Assembly: GCF_000715075.1 (NCBI RefSeq)
Contig: NC_134085.1
Span: forward strand, 155,896,178 to 155,960,177
Direction of reading: 5' to 3'
DNA from: Nicotiana tabacum
Taxonomy: Eukaryota > Streptophyta > Magnoliopsida > Solanales > Solanaceae
Length of the DNA: 64,000 nucleotides
The position numbers were made by a program, and so were the translations under genes. The notes under the pieces are model-generated. The model saw only the letters and a program-made list of their open reading frames with translations. It did not search any database and was not told the DNA's origin. Of the stretch, positions 22,600 through 35,658 are shown in pieces (position 1 is the first letter of the stretch; every line of letters starts with the position of its first letter).

Positions 22600-23360
22600 T
22601 GTTGGGTTATTAAGCTTAATATAGTTTAAAAGAGCATGAATGAGAAATAGAGGGAGAATGAAATATTTGAGTTTCATTTGAGATTCCCTCCTTGATGAAG
22701 GGACATTGTCCCATATTGGAAGAAAAGGTTTTTAATGGTTATATAAGCAATTTCTATTCTTCTAACTCTTAAAGAGTTGAGAAGAGGGCAAGCCTCGCGT
22801 CGTCGTCGTCGTCGCGCTAGTTCTTCGGCTTCGGATTTGTATTTGGTCAAATGATCGATTGATTGATTAATTTTTTGGAACAAATTTATTTGTTAATAGT
22901 AAATATTAACAGAATTGTTATTAAATATCCGGTTTTTTGTAAACGAAATATTAATATTAAATCCAAACGTAAAATAGTTTTATAGCTGAAAATTAACCTC
23001 CCTCTTCAATTCTCCCGGTCTATTGTTGAGCTATTTATGTTATGACATTTATGCTATGGCCGTTTTGCATAAACAACCATTCTAAAGAATTGCACCTCTT
23101 CAGTTTTCAGCCCAACATTGGCTATAAATACAAGTCCATTCTCTCAGAATTTCCATACGTTGAGTTTCTCCTCCTTCTTCTTAATTATTTTAACTTCAAA
23201 AAAGGCAACAGTAAGTGTGATTTGCTACCAAACTTTGTGTTCGCTGAAGAATTGGCGTTTGAAGTGCCACTACACCAGTGTGTAATTCATTCTATCTTGG
23301 GAGAAAATAATCCATAACCTTGGGTACTAGGAGGGGATTAAATTCCTTAAGGAAACACTG
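22600..23360 (+). repeat. Probable LTR fragment, cut by element C
   Basis: It begins TGTTGGGTTATTAAGC and holds a promoter-like ATGGTTATATAAGC near 22737 and a (CGT)n run near 22799-22815. It ends abruptly where element C starts at 23361. The layout suits the left part of a copia-type LTR in + orientation, but no partner LTR is in the window, so this is tentative. Confidence 0.4.
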
Positions 23361-24084
23361 TGTCACAACCCAAATCGATGGGCCGCGACGGGCACCCGGT
23401 ACCTTACTCGACCGAGTACCAACGTAACATATCTTTCTTATTACATCATCATATACACGTGACATACGGGCCTAATAGGCCAACGTAATCATTTATAAAC
23501 TCAAAACATAGGCCGACAAAGTCGTACAATCTTTCACGTATACGACATATGTCTACAAGCCTCTAAGAGTACATAAATATCATAAAGGTCGGGATAGAGT
23601 CCCGCCATGCCAAACAATACACATCTAAATCATACTAACCAAACAAGCAACTCCGAAGCAAATGGAGCGCACCAACATCTTCTGCTGAGCTGATAGCCTA
23701 CTTGGAGGGCTCTCGACCTATCTATCAAGATCTACGGGCATGAAACGCAGCATCCCCAGGCAAAAGGGACGTCAGTACAAACAATGTACCGAGTATGTAA
23801 GGCACATAAATAAATACATAAGAGGCATGAAAGACATATATAGTACATGACTTAACCTGTAAGTTTGAATAACTTTGTAAATCATAAATTACTTTTAGCA
23901 TCGTGCGTATGCGTATGAATGCCATGTCGTGCATAGGTACATATTTCATAACATCATCAGCCTCTGAGGGCATCCCATCATATCATATCGGCCACTGTGG
24001 GCAAAATCATCATCGTATACCAGCTGATCAGGTGGTGGTGCGTATATAACGCCATAACCTTTCCCATATACATATATATACGTG

Positions 24085-24115
<31 letters not shown>

Positions 24116-25657
24116 ATATATATATATATATATACATATATACGAGTATATAATGCCGTTTGAATCATATTTACATATATACACGTATATAACGCCGTTT
24201 GAATCATATTTCAGCCACTGTGGGCAACATCATCATCATATACCAGCTGATCAGGTGGTGGTGTGTATATAACGCCGTAACCTTTTCCCATATCCCATAT
24301 ATATATACGCGTATATAACGCCATCTGGTCATGGGCTATATAACACCATTTGGTCATGGGTCAATACACATGAATGCAATGTATGAAAAGTACGTTAATA
24401 AAATCTTTCGGAGCTTCATAAGACCATTTTGCCTTTGAGTAACATCATAAAGTAAACTCTTTTCAACTTTCGTATTTTTCTAAGACCCATGAACAGATGA
24501 TAAAATATTATGACACATGGAAATTCAAGAACATAGATATCTCTAATACTCCTATGAATAAAGTCATTTATGGAATTTGTGCATTTGCACGTTTCATTAG
24601 TACCATATGGATCATGCCAACAGAAAGAAAGGAGAGCCTTAACATACCTTGGTCGATTCTCTTGGAAATCCCTCTAAAACACGTTAATTGAGACGAAACA
24701 TGTAATGGCGAGATCGAAATAGGGAACAATCCGTATGATATTCTTGAGAAAGATTGTACCGGGTTTCCTTTGAATTTGCATTTCCCTTTGAAATGTTCGT
24801 TTGATACATATATGGAAACTGGAGTATGATGATGGATTCCTTTTATTTTTGTGATTCAATCAAATATTGGTATGATGGAAATCCATCCCTACTCTCTGTC
24901 TAGGTAAGAATATAAAAGGGTGTAAAAAGGTGTAAATAACCTTGCGTATAACCTTAAAATGTTCAGATGGAGAACTAACTTCATTTGTTTTGGCTCCAAA
25001 TGGACATGAGCTCACATCAAAAAAGCTCCAAATTCCCTTACTAAGTAAACATTGACATTTATCTTTTATGATGTAGGAAGATGTGTCTTTTTTTAAAGAG
25101 AGTGGACCCTACTCTTTCTATGACTAAGCCACATAGTCATCTTAATTGTGCCACCTTACCATATGTTTTCAAGAGCATTAAATTGACCAAGCAATGCCGC
25201 CACGTTGTTGGCTTTAAGATTATCAATAACTTAATTAACTTTGTTAATCTCCCACTAATTCAATAATTAATTAATTACCCACATAATAAAAAATTATCCC
25301 AAATTACTTATAATACTTCTCACTTCTAACATACTTCATGCACCTTACTATTATGGACATGTGGTACGTTGTATGGTACTAGTCCATAAATATCGGGTAT
25401 TTTAGCCCAAAATGCCAAATTTTAACGGAATTCATTTCCTTCGATTTGCTTACCCTCTCAACTTCATGAATTAACTTATCACTCTTTTGAAATAGCGTAA
25501 TACTTATAATCCCAAATAAATCTCATTCCCGAACTTTCGTCGATTAACTTATAATGAAACTTCAACTTACAAAAATACGGGACGTAACATCTCATTTTCG
25601 ATCTTATATCGATTTATTTGTGGCATACTTCAACGTACGAAAACATGGGGTGTAACA
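23361..25657 (-). repeat. 3' LTR of element C
   Basis: On the minus strand it begins TGTTACACCCCATG and ends GGGTTGTGACA, the form of a gypsy LTR. A polypurine tract abuts it at 25658. It is about 2.3 kb with no coding. Confidence 0.7.
23985..24345. repeat. Microsatellite and short repeats in LTR C
   Basis: An AT/GTAT microsatellite at about 24063-24140 is flanked by copies of a segment GTATATAACGCCGTTTGAATC and by two copies of GCCACTGTGGGCAA..CATCATC..CAGCTGATCAGGTGGTGG (about 23990-24040 and 24214-24260). It looks like slippage plus a local duplication. Confidence 0.75.
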
Positions 25658-25668
25658 TCATCTCCCCC
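25658..25668 (-). other. Polypurine tract of element C
   Basis: On the minus strand GGGGGAGATGA runs straight into the LTR start TGTTACACC. Confidence 0.7.
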
Positions 25669-28387
25669 GTTGGAACATTTGTCCTCAAATGTTGACTGAC
25701 GCACTTATCATTCTCATAACCCATAGCTCTTGTGAATACTTTAGTACTCCACTTGTCATCTAGGCGACTGTTCTGTGAATGAATCCCAAAGGCCAGGGCA
25801 TACCCCCCTTTAATCATCTTCCTCACACCATGACTTGTATTCGGTATCCTTCTAATCACGTAACTGTTGCTGCCTTTTATCATGTAGTCTTTACGACTCT
25901 AACTTTGTATGTGCGCCTATGCGACTCTCTTCTTCTTTTTCCTCCAGATTTTAGCCAATCTCAAGGCTTCACTTTGTGAACATATATAAAATTATGTCAA
26001 TTTGTCCCTCGAGGCATTGTTAGCTTTACAACATTTATGTAGGTCATACTATACCATAACTCTTATTTCGATTTATCGTTACTGAGGTCTGCATCCAACT
26101 CTAGGTTATTCTCATTTTTTATCCTTAAGACTGATGGTCTAATCTCATCCCATACTATTGAACTTTTATCCATCTATTTTTGATTCACCTTAATGTTGCT
26201 CCATCATCTACCACTGATAACTTGATCTCTTATGTAACACCGCCGCAAGGGCTCACATCTCATTGGAGACATTTAGAATAATTAAAGTGATCCACCTAGG
26301 GGTGATACTATACTTCCATAACCGTACTTTATAGCATCTCAATGTGACTCACCTTATATGGGTATTTTAGCCCCTTACAATTCATGAAATCCTCTTCAGT
26401 TCATTACTCAATCGAAGGCCCACACGTCATCCTTTATCTATCATAATTACGCCCTTATTCCACTACCAGGGAACTATTCCATCTCTTCTAAATGCTACTA
26501 GTCTTAGACTTCTTTGAGTTCATTCTGGCTATACTGAGCCTTATATAACTTAGAGAACCCATCAACTCTCTTATTTTCATGAGTTTAATTCCAAGAACTT
26601 ATCCATTCTTGTCACCTTTTCACTCACCTTTTTTTATCCTTACTCCTGTCTTCCTAAAACCTTGTCATTCTAGGACATCAAGCGAGACATCACATCGTCT
26701 CTAACTCTTCTTTAGTGTCTTAATTAGCCTCCTCGATACCTAGAAACTATAGGCTAAGAGTATCTCGTACACTTCTATCCGAAGTATGGACTATTTACAT
26801 ATTCTGCCTTTGAGTATCTCGTACGTTGTTCACCTTTACCTTACTTACCTTAAAATATCGCATCGTATCTTCTATCTCTTTCATGACCTCCCTTCCACAT
26901 GGGTATAATTTCGTCCATAACTTGAAGCTCTATTATAATTCTTACACCTCTGGTGCATACACAGTCCGGTGGGAGCTTTGTACTGACTTCTTATGAGGAT
27001 GGTACTCTTCAGTTGGCTTCATCATAGAGCTATTATAAAATATGGCTACTGTACTGTCTTTCTTATACCTCTGCCACTAAAGAGTGATCCTGAGATCTAT
27101 AATTCTCTTGGTCCCTCCTGTTTTGCTTAGTCGATGTAACTCTTTACTCTCCTCTTCTTTCTGATCAGCCTCTATGTAGGCTTAAGAAATCTTCCGACCT
27201 ACGGCTCCTGGTATTAGTTATACTTTAGACTTTCATAGGCGCTGAGGGATATTTATGATAAAATCCTTTAACAATTCAATCCTTCATCTATGACCTAGGC
27301 TCAATTCTTTCTTTTAACATATACCAGAATCTTCTACGGATGTATATGATGCAGGTATAAAACTCCAAACTCTTAAGTGCGTTCATAACGTCACCAACTC
27401 GGGATAATTGATCGAATAATTTCTTTCATTCCTTCTAAGCTTTCTTCAATGTAAGTTATTACCTTTCCTGGTCTTTCTGCCCCCTTGTTACATGCATACT
27501 TAGCTTATCTTAGTTCCCACGCATGCTAGTGTTTTCGTGCAACTCATATGACCTTCGAATATTACTTTTAATTTTTTTTCCCGTTCAATATCCATGGTAG
27601 GGGCCACTTTCCTTTGGAGTGCGTACAATGTTGTTGTGAGACTATTGTTACACGACCCTTTCCTCTTAGGTCGTTGTGCTTAGGTTGAAACCTTCTTCCT
27701 TATTTCCTCAGCTAGTCTTTGGTTATAGTACTTAGGGAGAACCCTTGATTCCTGTAAAGTTGTGAGCTTATTATGGATCTTTTGATGTCCTTCCTTGCCT
27801 ATAATTATCCATAGTTGCTTACCTCCTTGCCCTTGAGCTTGTAGGGTTGCTTCTGAACCGATATTTTGACTGTCTCCCCAGTGGCACTCTCTTTTATTCC
27901 TGTAACATTCATATGGTACCTTTAACTACCCTGACTCCTATCTAAATATATTTCAAGTATTATAATAACATTACTGCGAAGCTCAATTCACTATATTGGG
28001 CTTTACTATATTTATCTTGCACGATCTGTTGATTCGCCGGTAACCTTCTGTCTAGCCGTCACTAGGATCTTCCTTAATCAACTGATACTACTCGTTGGCC
28101 CATTCTCATATAAATATTCCACATAATCTTTCTTAGGTTCTTTCCTTTGTCTTAACTTACTTCTCGCGCTGGCTCCTTATTTATCAATAACATTCCGGGC
28201 AGGAACGCCTCACTTCTTCTCCTTGACGTCGTGTTTGCATAATGTTATGGGATCGTAGCCTATCTGTAGGCTTTGAATAGTGCAATCTCATCCCTTTCTT
28301 ATTTTTATTGCATTCTTCCTTTACCATTTCGTAGCAAATATAACCACTTAATTCTGACTTAACACCACATCACTCTATATTCCCCCC
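25669..28387 (-). other. Interior of element C, no coding recognised
   Basis: This is 2.7 kb between the PPT and the Ogre E insertion. The + strand is pyrimidine-rich, with many CTT and TCT runs. Both strands are full of stops and I recognise no gag, RT or integrase motif. It may be non-coding 3' region or a coding region decayed past recognition. Confidence 0.5.
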
Positions 28388-28476
28388 TGTCACACCTCCT
28401 TTTTCCGCCCCCGCGAGGGGCGTAGGGAGTTTTTTCCAATTAAAGGACAATCGAAACGGGATTTGTTTATTTATTT

Positions 28477-28487
28477 CAGAGTCGCCA
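28477..28487 (-). other. Copy of the PBS core inside LTR E
   Basis: On the minus strand TGGCGACTCTG, identical to the first 11 bases of the primer-binding site of D. It lies about 90 bp from the LTR end. Confidence 0.7.
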
Positions 28488-28749
28488 CTTGGGAGATTTT
28501 AGGGTGTCCCAAGTCACCAATTTAATCCCGAATCGAGGAAAAGAATGACTCCATATTACAGTCTACGTACCAGAAATCCGGATAAGGAATTCTGTTAACC
28601 CGGGAGAAGGTGTTAGGCATTCCCGAGTTCCGTGGTTCTAGCACGGTCGTTAAACTGTCATATTTGGCTTGATTATCTGATTTAATACATGTTGAACCTA
28701 TGTGCAAAATTTAACTTTTAACCGCTTTTATCATTTACTGTTATTTTAT

Positions 28750-29340
28750 CAAGAATTGCAACATCGTGGAAACACATCTCGAACCACGCCACAATCAATG
28801 TACCCGTGGTTAGAGCTACATTTCAACTCTGTTGAGATTGGGATTTGGGTCACATAAATGTGCACCCGAGTTTAGAAAGATAACATTATTAAATACGTGC
28901 CTAAAGTGACTAGCGTATCATTTACTTTGGGTAGGGCCGTGGAATTTTACTAAACGGTCCATCCCGAAGTCTAAGAAATTTTAAAGAAAATATTTACTGA
29001 GGGCCCCGCAATTTTGTATTTTTATTTGGCGAGGCTCATCTCATTCTTATTTTTTGAAAGGAATTTGCAACGTCATGGACACGCATCTCGAACCACGTCA
29101 CAATCAATGTACCCGTGATTAGAGACGCATTTCGATTCTGTTGAGATTTGGATTTGGGTCACATAAATGTGAACCCGAGTTTAAGAAGGTAAGATTTATT
29201 AGAGCGCGTCCTAGAGAGACTAACGTATTGGTATTTTGGGAAAACCGTGAAATTTACTAAACGGCTCGTCCCGAAGGCTAAATAATTAAAGCCATATATT
29301 TTGTGAGGGCCCCGCAATCTACGCATTTTATTTGGCAAGG
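28750..29340 (-). repeat. Two tandem ~305 bp units in LTR E
   Basis: Units start near 28750 and 29055. Each holds the related string ATCTCGAACCACG.CACAATCAATG, a GTCACATAAATG..CACCCGAGTTTA segment and a CTAAACGG..C.TCCCGAAG segment. The same duplication exists in both D LTRs. Confidence 0.75.
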
Positions 29341-30084
29341 CTCGTCTCATTTTTATTTTAAAAGGATTTCCTAAAATGACTACATTTTCTCTATTAAATC
29401 CGTCTCTGGAATAAAACAATCGAGAAGTACTTTTCAATTACCTACTCGCAAAATGTGATAACTAGTTGATTGGATCAAAAGTAGACATGCATATGGCAAC
29501 CTTGTTCATCGATGGGCATACGTATGAGGTTCAGTTAATTATTCCATACACGCTTAATACTTAAAAGCGAAAAGACTGAAACTGGCCCTATCTAACTTAG
29601 GTGATACCACTACATGTTTCAGGCGACATTTATCCAATAACATGACCTATGCGATTTTTATCTTTTGCGATAATCCAAACTGCCTAGCATGCCTTTGAAA
29701 TATATATTATCTACTGATGAACCAAGGTGAAACAAACGCAATTACTGCATTGTCATTCTTAACCGACCCTGTGTGAAACCATTGTTGGCCGAACATCACT
29801 ACTATACCATTAGTTTCTTCTTGATTAACATACACCGACAAATTACTAGACCAAACTCTTATAGACTGAAAACTATTCTATTACACAGTTTGGAGGTCAA
29901 ACTTTACATGTCGGGTATACAGAATGTTCTAAACTGCAAACAACAAAAAGATAAAAATCACTACACTAAATTCAGACTGCAATTCTTCTTATACTCTTAT
30001 TCATGCTCCAAGTTCATCATTACACCAGTTAAATTAGAATGTGTACCTGGATGTTGGACAATAAGAACGAGAAGAAGAAGAATG

Positions 30085-30400
30085 ATATCAGCAGCAATCA
30101 AACAGACAGCAGTAATACAGCAGTAACACAGCAGCAACAAACAGCAACAGTATGACCACTAGTTCATGAACAACCAACAGCAGTTTCACCAACGATAAAC
30201 CCACAGGTGGTTGAGCCCCAACCAACAATCCCAGAACAAAGTGGTAAACCAGCAGAAAAACACAGAATATTCAAATGCAATAGTAACAGCAGTTCAATAA
30301 TCACAACAACTCGACGAATAACCAACAACAGCTTCAATAGAAATAAGACCAGAATCAATCAGCAGCATACAGAAGCCCAAAATACAGTAGTAATCCCACA
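30085..30400. repeat. CAG/CAA-rich low-complexity stretch in LTR E
   Basis: Irregular runs of CAGCAG, CAACAA and ACAGCAGTAA. They produce Gln- or Leu-rich short frames with no sign of being genes. Confidence 0.7.
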
Positions 30401-32804
30401 GAGAAATTAGAATACCCTAATGAAATAGTAATAGCCCAAACCCTTTAAAACTAACAGCTTTATTTCTCTCTGAACACTTAATAATTTTCCAGCCTATGCT
30501 CTCAATACTCACTGACTTCTCCCAGTTCGAAGACCCTTTTTCTTATTCTAAATAAGCCTATTTATAGGCAGAAATGGCAGGCCCCCAGGCCGCCTTCATT
30601 CCTTCAGCCTTTTCCTGCCCATAACTCCTTTAAACTAATTAAAGCTCCCCCAAAGCCCATCCTCTTGACAGCCCCCTTAGCATGTGTTTTCTGCCCAAAG
30701 GTATGGGCAGCCTATAGTATTTAATCAAAATTATGGGTGTCTACTTATTTTAATTGACCTCCCACATGCCATTTAATCTTGTTCCCCATTATTGCCTTAG
30801 TTTAAACCTATTATGGTACCCTACTGTCAGCTCAACTTAAACTAATCCTTTTTTGCTCTTTTCAAACCCCCAAACTACCCCTGTTAGCCCCCCAGCTATT
30901 ACTGTTTTACCCTGAGCTTTGGCAGTCTGAGTTTAAACTTTCTGAAAGTCCAAACTTAAACCACCCTAACTGAGTTCCAGCTAGTGCACTGCAACTATGA
31001 ATCATTCACAGATAGTGTGAAACACCAGCTAAGCGACAATGGTTTGAAACAATCATATATAGCTATACAAATCAGAATGTTTGATCATTCAATCCTATAA
31101 AGCTAATCAACGACGTTTATCTAATAGACTATACTAATCATGACGTAGAATAATCAGTCGATCAAACAAATGACATGAACGGGGCATTAACTACCTTCAA
31201 CCATTTTGCACGACATATGGAATCTATATGACTGACGACATTAATTAACTCGAGCATGTATATCACAAAACGTATTCAAACATACACAGAAGAACAATTG
31301 ACCACATAAAAGGTCTTACGAAGACGGAGAACAAATTGGAAACTAAATATTCGAAATACCAAACAAGCTAACCAAACATGCTGACAAATTGAAACAACAT
31401 TTTAAACAAAAATAGAAAAGAAGGAGGGGAACTCACTCTGAAAGGCTCAGACACAGACGACCCCAGCTTTGATCGTGTTTGCCCATTTGAGGTCGAACAA
31501 ACTTTAATCGGGGCGTTCTCAACCGAGAACACCTTGATTAAGGTCTATTAGACCCCAACCCTTTATTAAACTGGCCGGATTCCAAGGTTCTTGTGTTCTA
31601 GGGTTCGAACCAGCCCGATTTTGGGCTTGAGGATTTGTAGGTAGATTCGGACCAAACCAAACTTGGTTCGGTCACGAGTGAGGCCAGGGTGGTGACTGGT
31701 GTGAAACTGGGGTGGGTTGGTGTAGGTCAGGGTTGGGCTCGAACCTTCAATTTAAGATTCGAGATGATGGGGGGTGATTCGAGGTAATGGGGTAGCAGAT
31801 CCGTGTTCGGGGTGGTGAGGTGCATCAGGGGTGTTATTTTGGTGGTCACCGGCGTCGGGGCCGCCGGGTTCAGGACGAGAGTGTATGGGGGCGGCTAGGG
31901 TTTGGAATGGGGTCTTGGGTTTGTGTTTGGAACGATGGTGTACAATGGTGAAGAGTGGGGTTTGGTTTGGGGGCGTGGGGTGTGCTGGGGAGCTTATATA
32001 CGGAGGGGGGTGGCTTGATCCTGGCCGTTGGACAGAGAGTGATCAATGGCCAGGATCCCTTGGCTAATGTAGAACGGTGTCGTTCCACTTAAAAGGGGAT
32101 CGGGTTGGTCCGGGGTTAAATAGATCGGGCATATGGGGATGTTCTGAGGCCGTTGGATGGGGTTGGGTTAACGGTTGAGATCAGATGGCCCTATACGGCG
32201 TCGTTTGGGTAAGTGAATGGCCTGATCTGGGTCGTTCATTTGAATCAATCGATGGCTCAGAATGGGGATGCTAATACGGCGTCGTTTGGGGCGATGTCTG
32301 GGCAGCCTGGGTTTGGACTGGATCCATGTGGTTGGATTGGGCCTGAAAATTTGGTTCTACCTGGCCCAAACCAGGTTTTCCTTGATATTTTACCCATTTA
32401 TGATTACCAAAATTTAAACAAAAATCTTAAAAAAAAATTGTAGAATCATTAATAAAATCACACACATATTATTTAACACCTATAATAATTAGCACATAAA
32501 TTTAAATAAAATCACTCAATGACAAGAAACATACATGCATATATTTTTTGATTTTCTTTTAACCAAATTATGGTTAATTAATTTCTGAATGTATCATTAA
32601 TTCCTAAATGCATGCAACATGTATTTTTGTATTTTCAACTATTGCAAGGTGAGTGTTTACGGACAGAACAATTATCAAAATGTCGCGCATATTCTCAAAA
32701 TTGTACCCGCATATTCTCAAAATTGTACCCGAAGGTAACTTATTTTATATATTTTCGATTTCTTTTGGAGTAGTTTTCCGTGAAGCAAAAATCACGTGCT
32801 CACA

Positions 32805-32818
32805 GCTGCCCCTCTTTG
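32805..32818 (-). other. Polypurine tract of Ogre E
   Basis: On the minus strand ACAAAGAGGGGCAGC leads directly into the 3' LTR start TGTGAGCACG. The same string with one change precedes D's 3' LTR. Confidence 0.88.
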
Positions 32819-32947
32819 TCCGAAAACACAGAGAGTTTTCGTGCAAAGATAAAGTGAGCGGGTACGAGCGATTTTTGCCCGTTGGAGTACTTTGTGTGAA
32901 GCATTTTTTGGAAAAATATTTAATCGAACCCTTGCCTCAAAGGTTTT

Positions 32948-32986
32948 CTACATATCCCTGGCTAGAAGGGAATCAGGTTAATGTAG
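32948..32986 (-). promoter_or_regulatory. Two-stem inverted-repeat motif, E near PPT
   Basis: Outer arms CTACAT (32948-32953) and ATGTAG (32981-32986) pair perfectly. An inner CCC/GGG arm pair lies between, next to the conserved GAATCAGG. One of seven copies in D and E. Confidence 0.6.
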
Positions 32987-33029
32987 TTCGGGGAGTTTCG
33001 GTAGCTGGGACTACCATGTGACTGTAATG

Positions 33030-33103
33030 TTCGCTGCTGTTGTATGTTGTTACTGCTGTTGTATGATGTTACTGCTGCTGTATGCTGTTATTGCTGCTCT
33101 ACC
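33030..33103. repeat. Short tandem repeat, E 3' region
   Basis: About three copies of a 24-25 bp unit of the form GTTGTATGTTGTTACTGCT. Confidence 0.75.
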
Positions 33104-33561
33104 GGTCTCCTTATTACATCGTGCTAAAAAGAAAACAAGAAGCTAGACTAGACTGCAACTTGTTCTTGTTGCCTTGCTTTCTTGTCGGCTTGTGTTTCCT
33201 CCGGTGCTTTTTTCCGTGAATTTGGGGATGACACTGGCCCTTTGCTTTTCTGAATACCAGTTTTCATCATTTTGTTCGGTCCACTGGGGACATGGCTTTC
33301 TTCATTAAGCTTTTCGGCGGTTCCTCTAGGGATACGGCTTTCTTCATCAGACTTGTTATGTCGGGCATAATTATTTATGTTCACAAGTCGCTTCTTTCAA
33401 GATGCGTCTTTTCTTCCTTTTGACTCAGGCGCTTGAATTTGTGTTGGGACCTCTTGTTGCAACCTTTTGCTTCCCGGTGCTGGGATTTTTATTGCTTCCT
33501 GCTGGGGATTCCTGTTGTAACCTTCTGCCTTCCGGTGGGGTTACTGATTTCAAAATCTGCA
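33104..33561 (-). other. E 3' non-coding region
   Basis: Non-coding DNA between the short repeat and the 50 bp array. I see no gene in it. Confidence 0.5.
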
Positions 33562-34107
33562 GTATAAGACTGAAAAGTATTCCTCTTGTTATACAGGTGG
33601 GCGCCTATTTAAACTAAGACATAAAAATATTCCTCTCATTATACAGGTGGGCGCCTATTTAAACTAAGACATAAAGGTATTCCTCTCATTATACAGGACA
33701 TGAAAATATTCCTCTCGTTATACAGGTGGGCGCCTGTTTAAACTAAGACATGAAAATATTCCTCTCGTTATATAGGTGGGCGCCTATTTAAACTAAGACA
33801 TAAAAATATTCCTCTCGTTATACAGGTGGGCGCCTATCTAAACTAAGACATGAAAATATTTCTCTCGTTATACAGGTGGGCGCCTATCTAAACTAAGACA
33901 TAAAAATATTACTCACGTTATACAGGTGGGCGCCTATTTAAACTAAGACATAAAAATATTCCTATCGTTATACAGGTGGGCACCTATTTAAACTAAGACA
34001 TAAAAATATTCCTCTCGTTATACAGGTGGGCGCCTATTTAAACTAAGATATGAAAATATTCCTCTCGTTATACAGGTGGGCGCCTATTTAAACTAAGACA
34101 TAAAAAT
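33562..34107 (-). repeat. 50 bp tandem array, E 3' region
   Basis: About eleven copies of a 50 bp unit (marker AACTAAGACA at 33841, 33891 and 33941 gives the period). One copy near 33690 is shortened. Each unit contains CAGGTGGGCGCCT, which can form a short AGG/CCT hairpin. D has a related array at the same place with diverged units. Confidence 0.92.
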
Positions 34108-35071
34108 TGAGTCTGTTTCCTCGTTCCTCTGAGAAAAAATGTTGAAAACGGCAGAAAATTTTCTGCCCCAGTTTTGGTGACCTTTCTTGCGTCGCGTCCC
34201 TCTGCCATCATCAACCTTTATTTTCCTGCAGCAGACAAAGAGGATTTTGTTAGTTTTAATCATGGTGAGCAGCCGTGTCCTTCCTGCTGGGGGATGATTT
34301 TTCCTTTTCCCCTTCTGTGCTCTCAAAACTGGTTGGGGATAAAGCCGCTTGCTGGGGAAGGTATGTCTGCTGGGGATGGCTTTTCATTTATCCCTTCCCT
34401 GCTTTCTCTTTTCAGAACAAACAGTGGGAGTCCTCTTCAATCCTAAAACCCCTCTCTTAGAAGTTTGTTTCCTCCCAGAACTACAAGGTATAGAATGTTA
34501 TCACCTGGGGATAACCTTTAGGACTGTTAGTGTTATCTTACAGCGGATTAATTTTCCCTTCCTGTGGTGTCTGACCACCTTGGACCTGGGTCCGTGATTT
34601 ATCGACATTCTGCGGGGGAACCTTCTTGGAACTTGGTCCACAAGTCCCTCACCCGTCGTTTTCCGCTTTCTTCACGTCACCCTTAACTTTTTAAGCAATT
34701 CGTCCTTTGGTTTTGCAACAAACGCCTTTTGTCTTATTGCCTCGGCTTTTTGCCTGTCCCATTCGTACTTTGCTTTTTGTGCCACTTTGGCCTCTGGTAG
34801 TAAACTCTGAAAAATCCTTTTCAAAACGAATTTCTAGAAAGAAATGAAAAAGATAGAAAAGGAGAAAAATCTTTCTGAACAAATACTGTTGGGAAAGAAG
34901 AAAAGAAAAGAACTTATCTGGATGATATGACTGGTCCTTATGATCATGTCGTGCACCATGGATTTCCGACCCAGTCTATTTGTACCAATCAACCTGCCTG
35001 ATGGCCTTACTTGCTGGGGATGAATAGGTGTCCATTTCTTTGCAAATGTGGATCCTTTTGCCAATCTGCTT
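34108..35071 (-). other. E 3' non-coding region
   Basis: Non-coding. It includes, on the minus strand, the purine-rich AAAACTGGGGCAGAAAA near 34150, similar to a PPT. D has the counterpart near 41090-41107. Confidence 0.5.
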
Positions 35072-35250
35072 GTCGCCTTACAGTGCCCTTTGAGGGGTTT
35101 TCACTAATAAGACTCTCTTTTTTCTCTTAGCTCCCGGCGCCTTACGATGCCTGTGAAGGTTTTCACCAATAAGACTCTTTCGTTTTATATCTCTCATCTT
35201 TCGTCGCCTTATGATGCCTGCGAAGGTTTTCACCGATAAGACTCTCTCAT
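35072..35250 (-). repeat. ~67 bp tandem repeat, three units, E
   Basis: Units start at about 35072, 35138 and 35206 with CGCCTTA..ATGCC, then a TTTTCAC..ATAAGACTCTC segment. Part of each folds as GTGAA-GGTT-TTCAC. D has two units at about 42415-42530. Confidence 0.8.
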
Positions 35251-35622
35251 TTTGCCCTTCAACAGGGAATTGGGGTGTTGTCGACATGACTCTCTCTTTC
35301 GGAGATTCTTTCTGGCTATCAATTCATTTCTCATTTATGATCCTCTTCTTTGCTGGAGATCAGCGCATTTATCCTCGGCTTCCATTGTCCTAACTTGGCA
35401 CTTCTCGGACATTGATCGGGAGGTCTTTTTGGGCATCGATGTTGGTTTTGTGTGTCAAATTTTAACTTAACTCCGATGGGTGAAGTGTTACAACTCTTGG
35501 AATCAACCCTTTTGGATATTCAAAACATAATTCATGCCCTAGTTTTCTTGCTTGGGTAATTTTATATTTACACTATGTTGAGCTATGCACATTATGCACA
35601 CTATGACCGAGCCGTGAGGCGC

Positions 35623-35658
35623 CTACGTATCCTCTTTGAGGAATCAGGTCAAACGTAG
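35623..35658 (-). promoter_or_regulatory. Two-stem inverted-repeat motif, E after integrase
   Basis: Outer arms CTACGT (35623-35628) and ACGTAG (35653-35658); inner arms CCTC and GAGG; GAATCAGG follows the inner stem. It lies about 240 bp downstream of the integrase stop. Confidence 0.65.

Larger units (their letters stand above)
23361..28387 (-). mobile_element. Minus-strand gypsy-type element 'C', 3' part only
   Basis: It consists of a 3' LTR at 23361-25657 and a PPT just inside it, followed by interior DNA up to 28387, where Ogre E is inserted. The rest would lie beyond the right edge of the window. I can read no gag or pol in the 2.7 kb of interior present, so it is either very decayed or a non-coding (LARD-like) derivative. 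Confidence 0.6.
28388..32804 (-). repeat. 3' LTR of Ogre E
   Basis: The LTR is 4,417 bp. On + it runs TGTCACACCTCC to GTGCTCACA; on the element strand it begins TGTGAGCACGTG and ends GGAGGTGTGACA. It is related to but longer than the D LTRs. Its short open frames, some Gln- or Gly-rich, are not genes. Confidence 0.9.

Noticed and set aside
25614..25883. An 89-residue minus frame next to the element C PPT as integrase C-terminus
   Set aside because: No integrase or chromodomain motif can be recognised and it overlaps the LTR and PPT.
30085..30410. Gln-rich short frames as small genes
   Set aside because: They lie in an LTR low-complexity CAG/CAA stretch with no supporting motif.
33562..34107. 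CRISPR-like regular repeats
   Set aside because: The whole 50 bp period repeats with no unique spacers; it is a tandem array in a plant retrotransposon.
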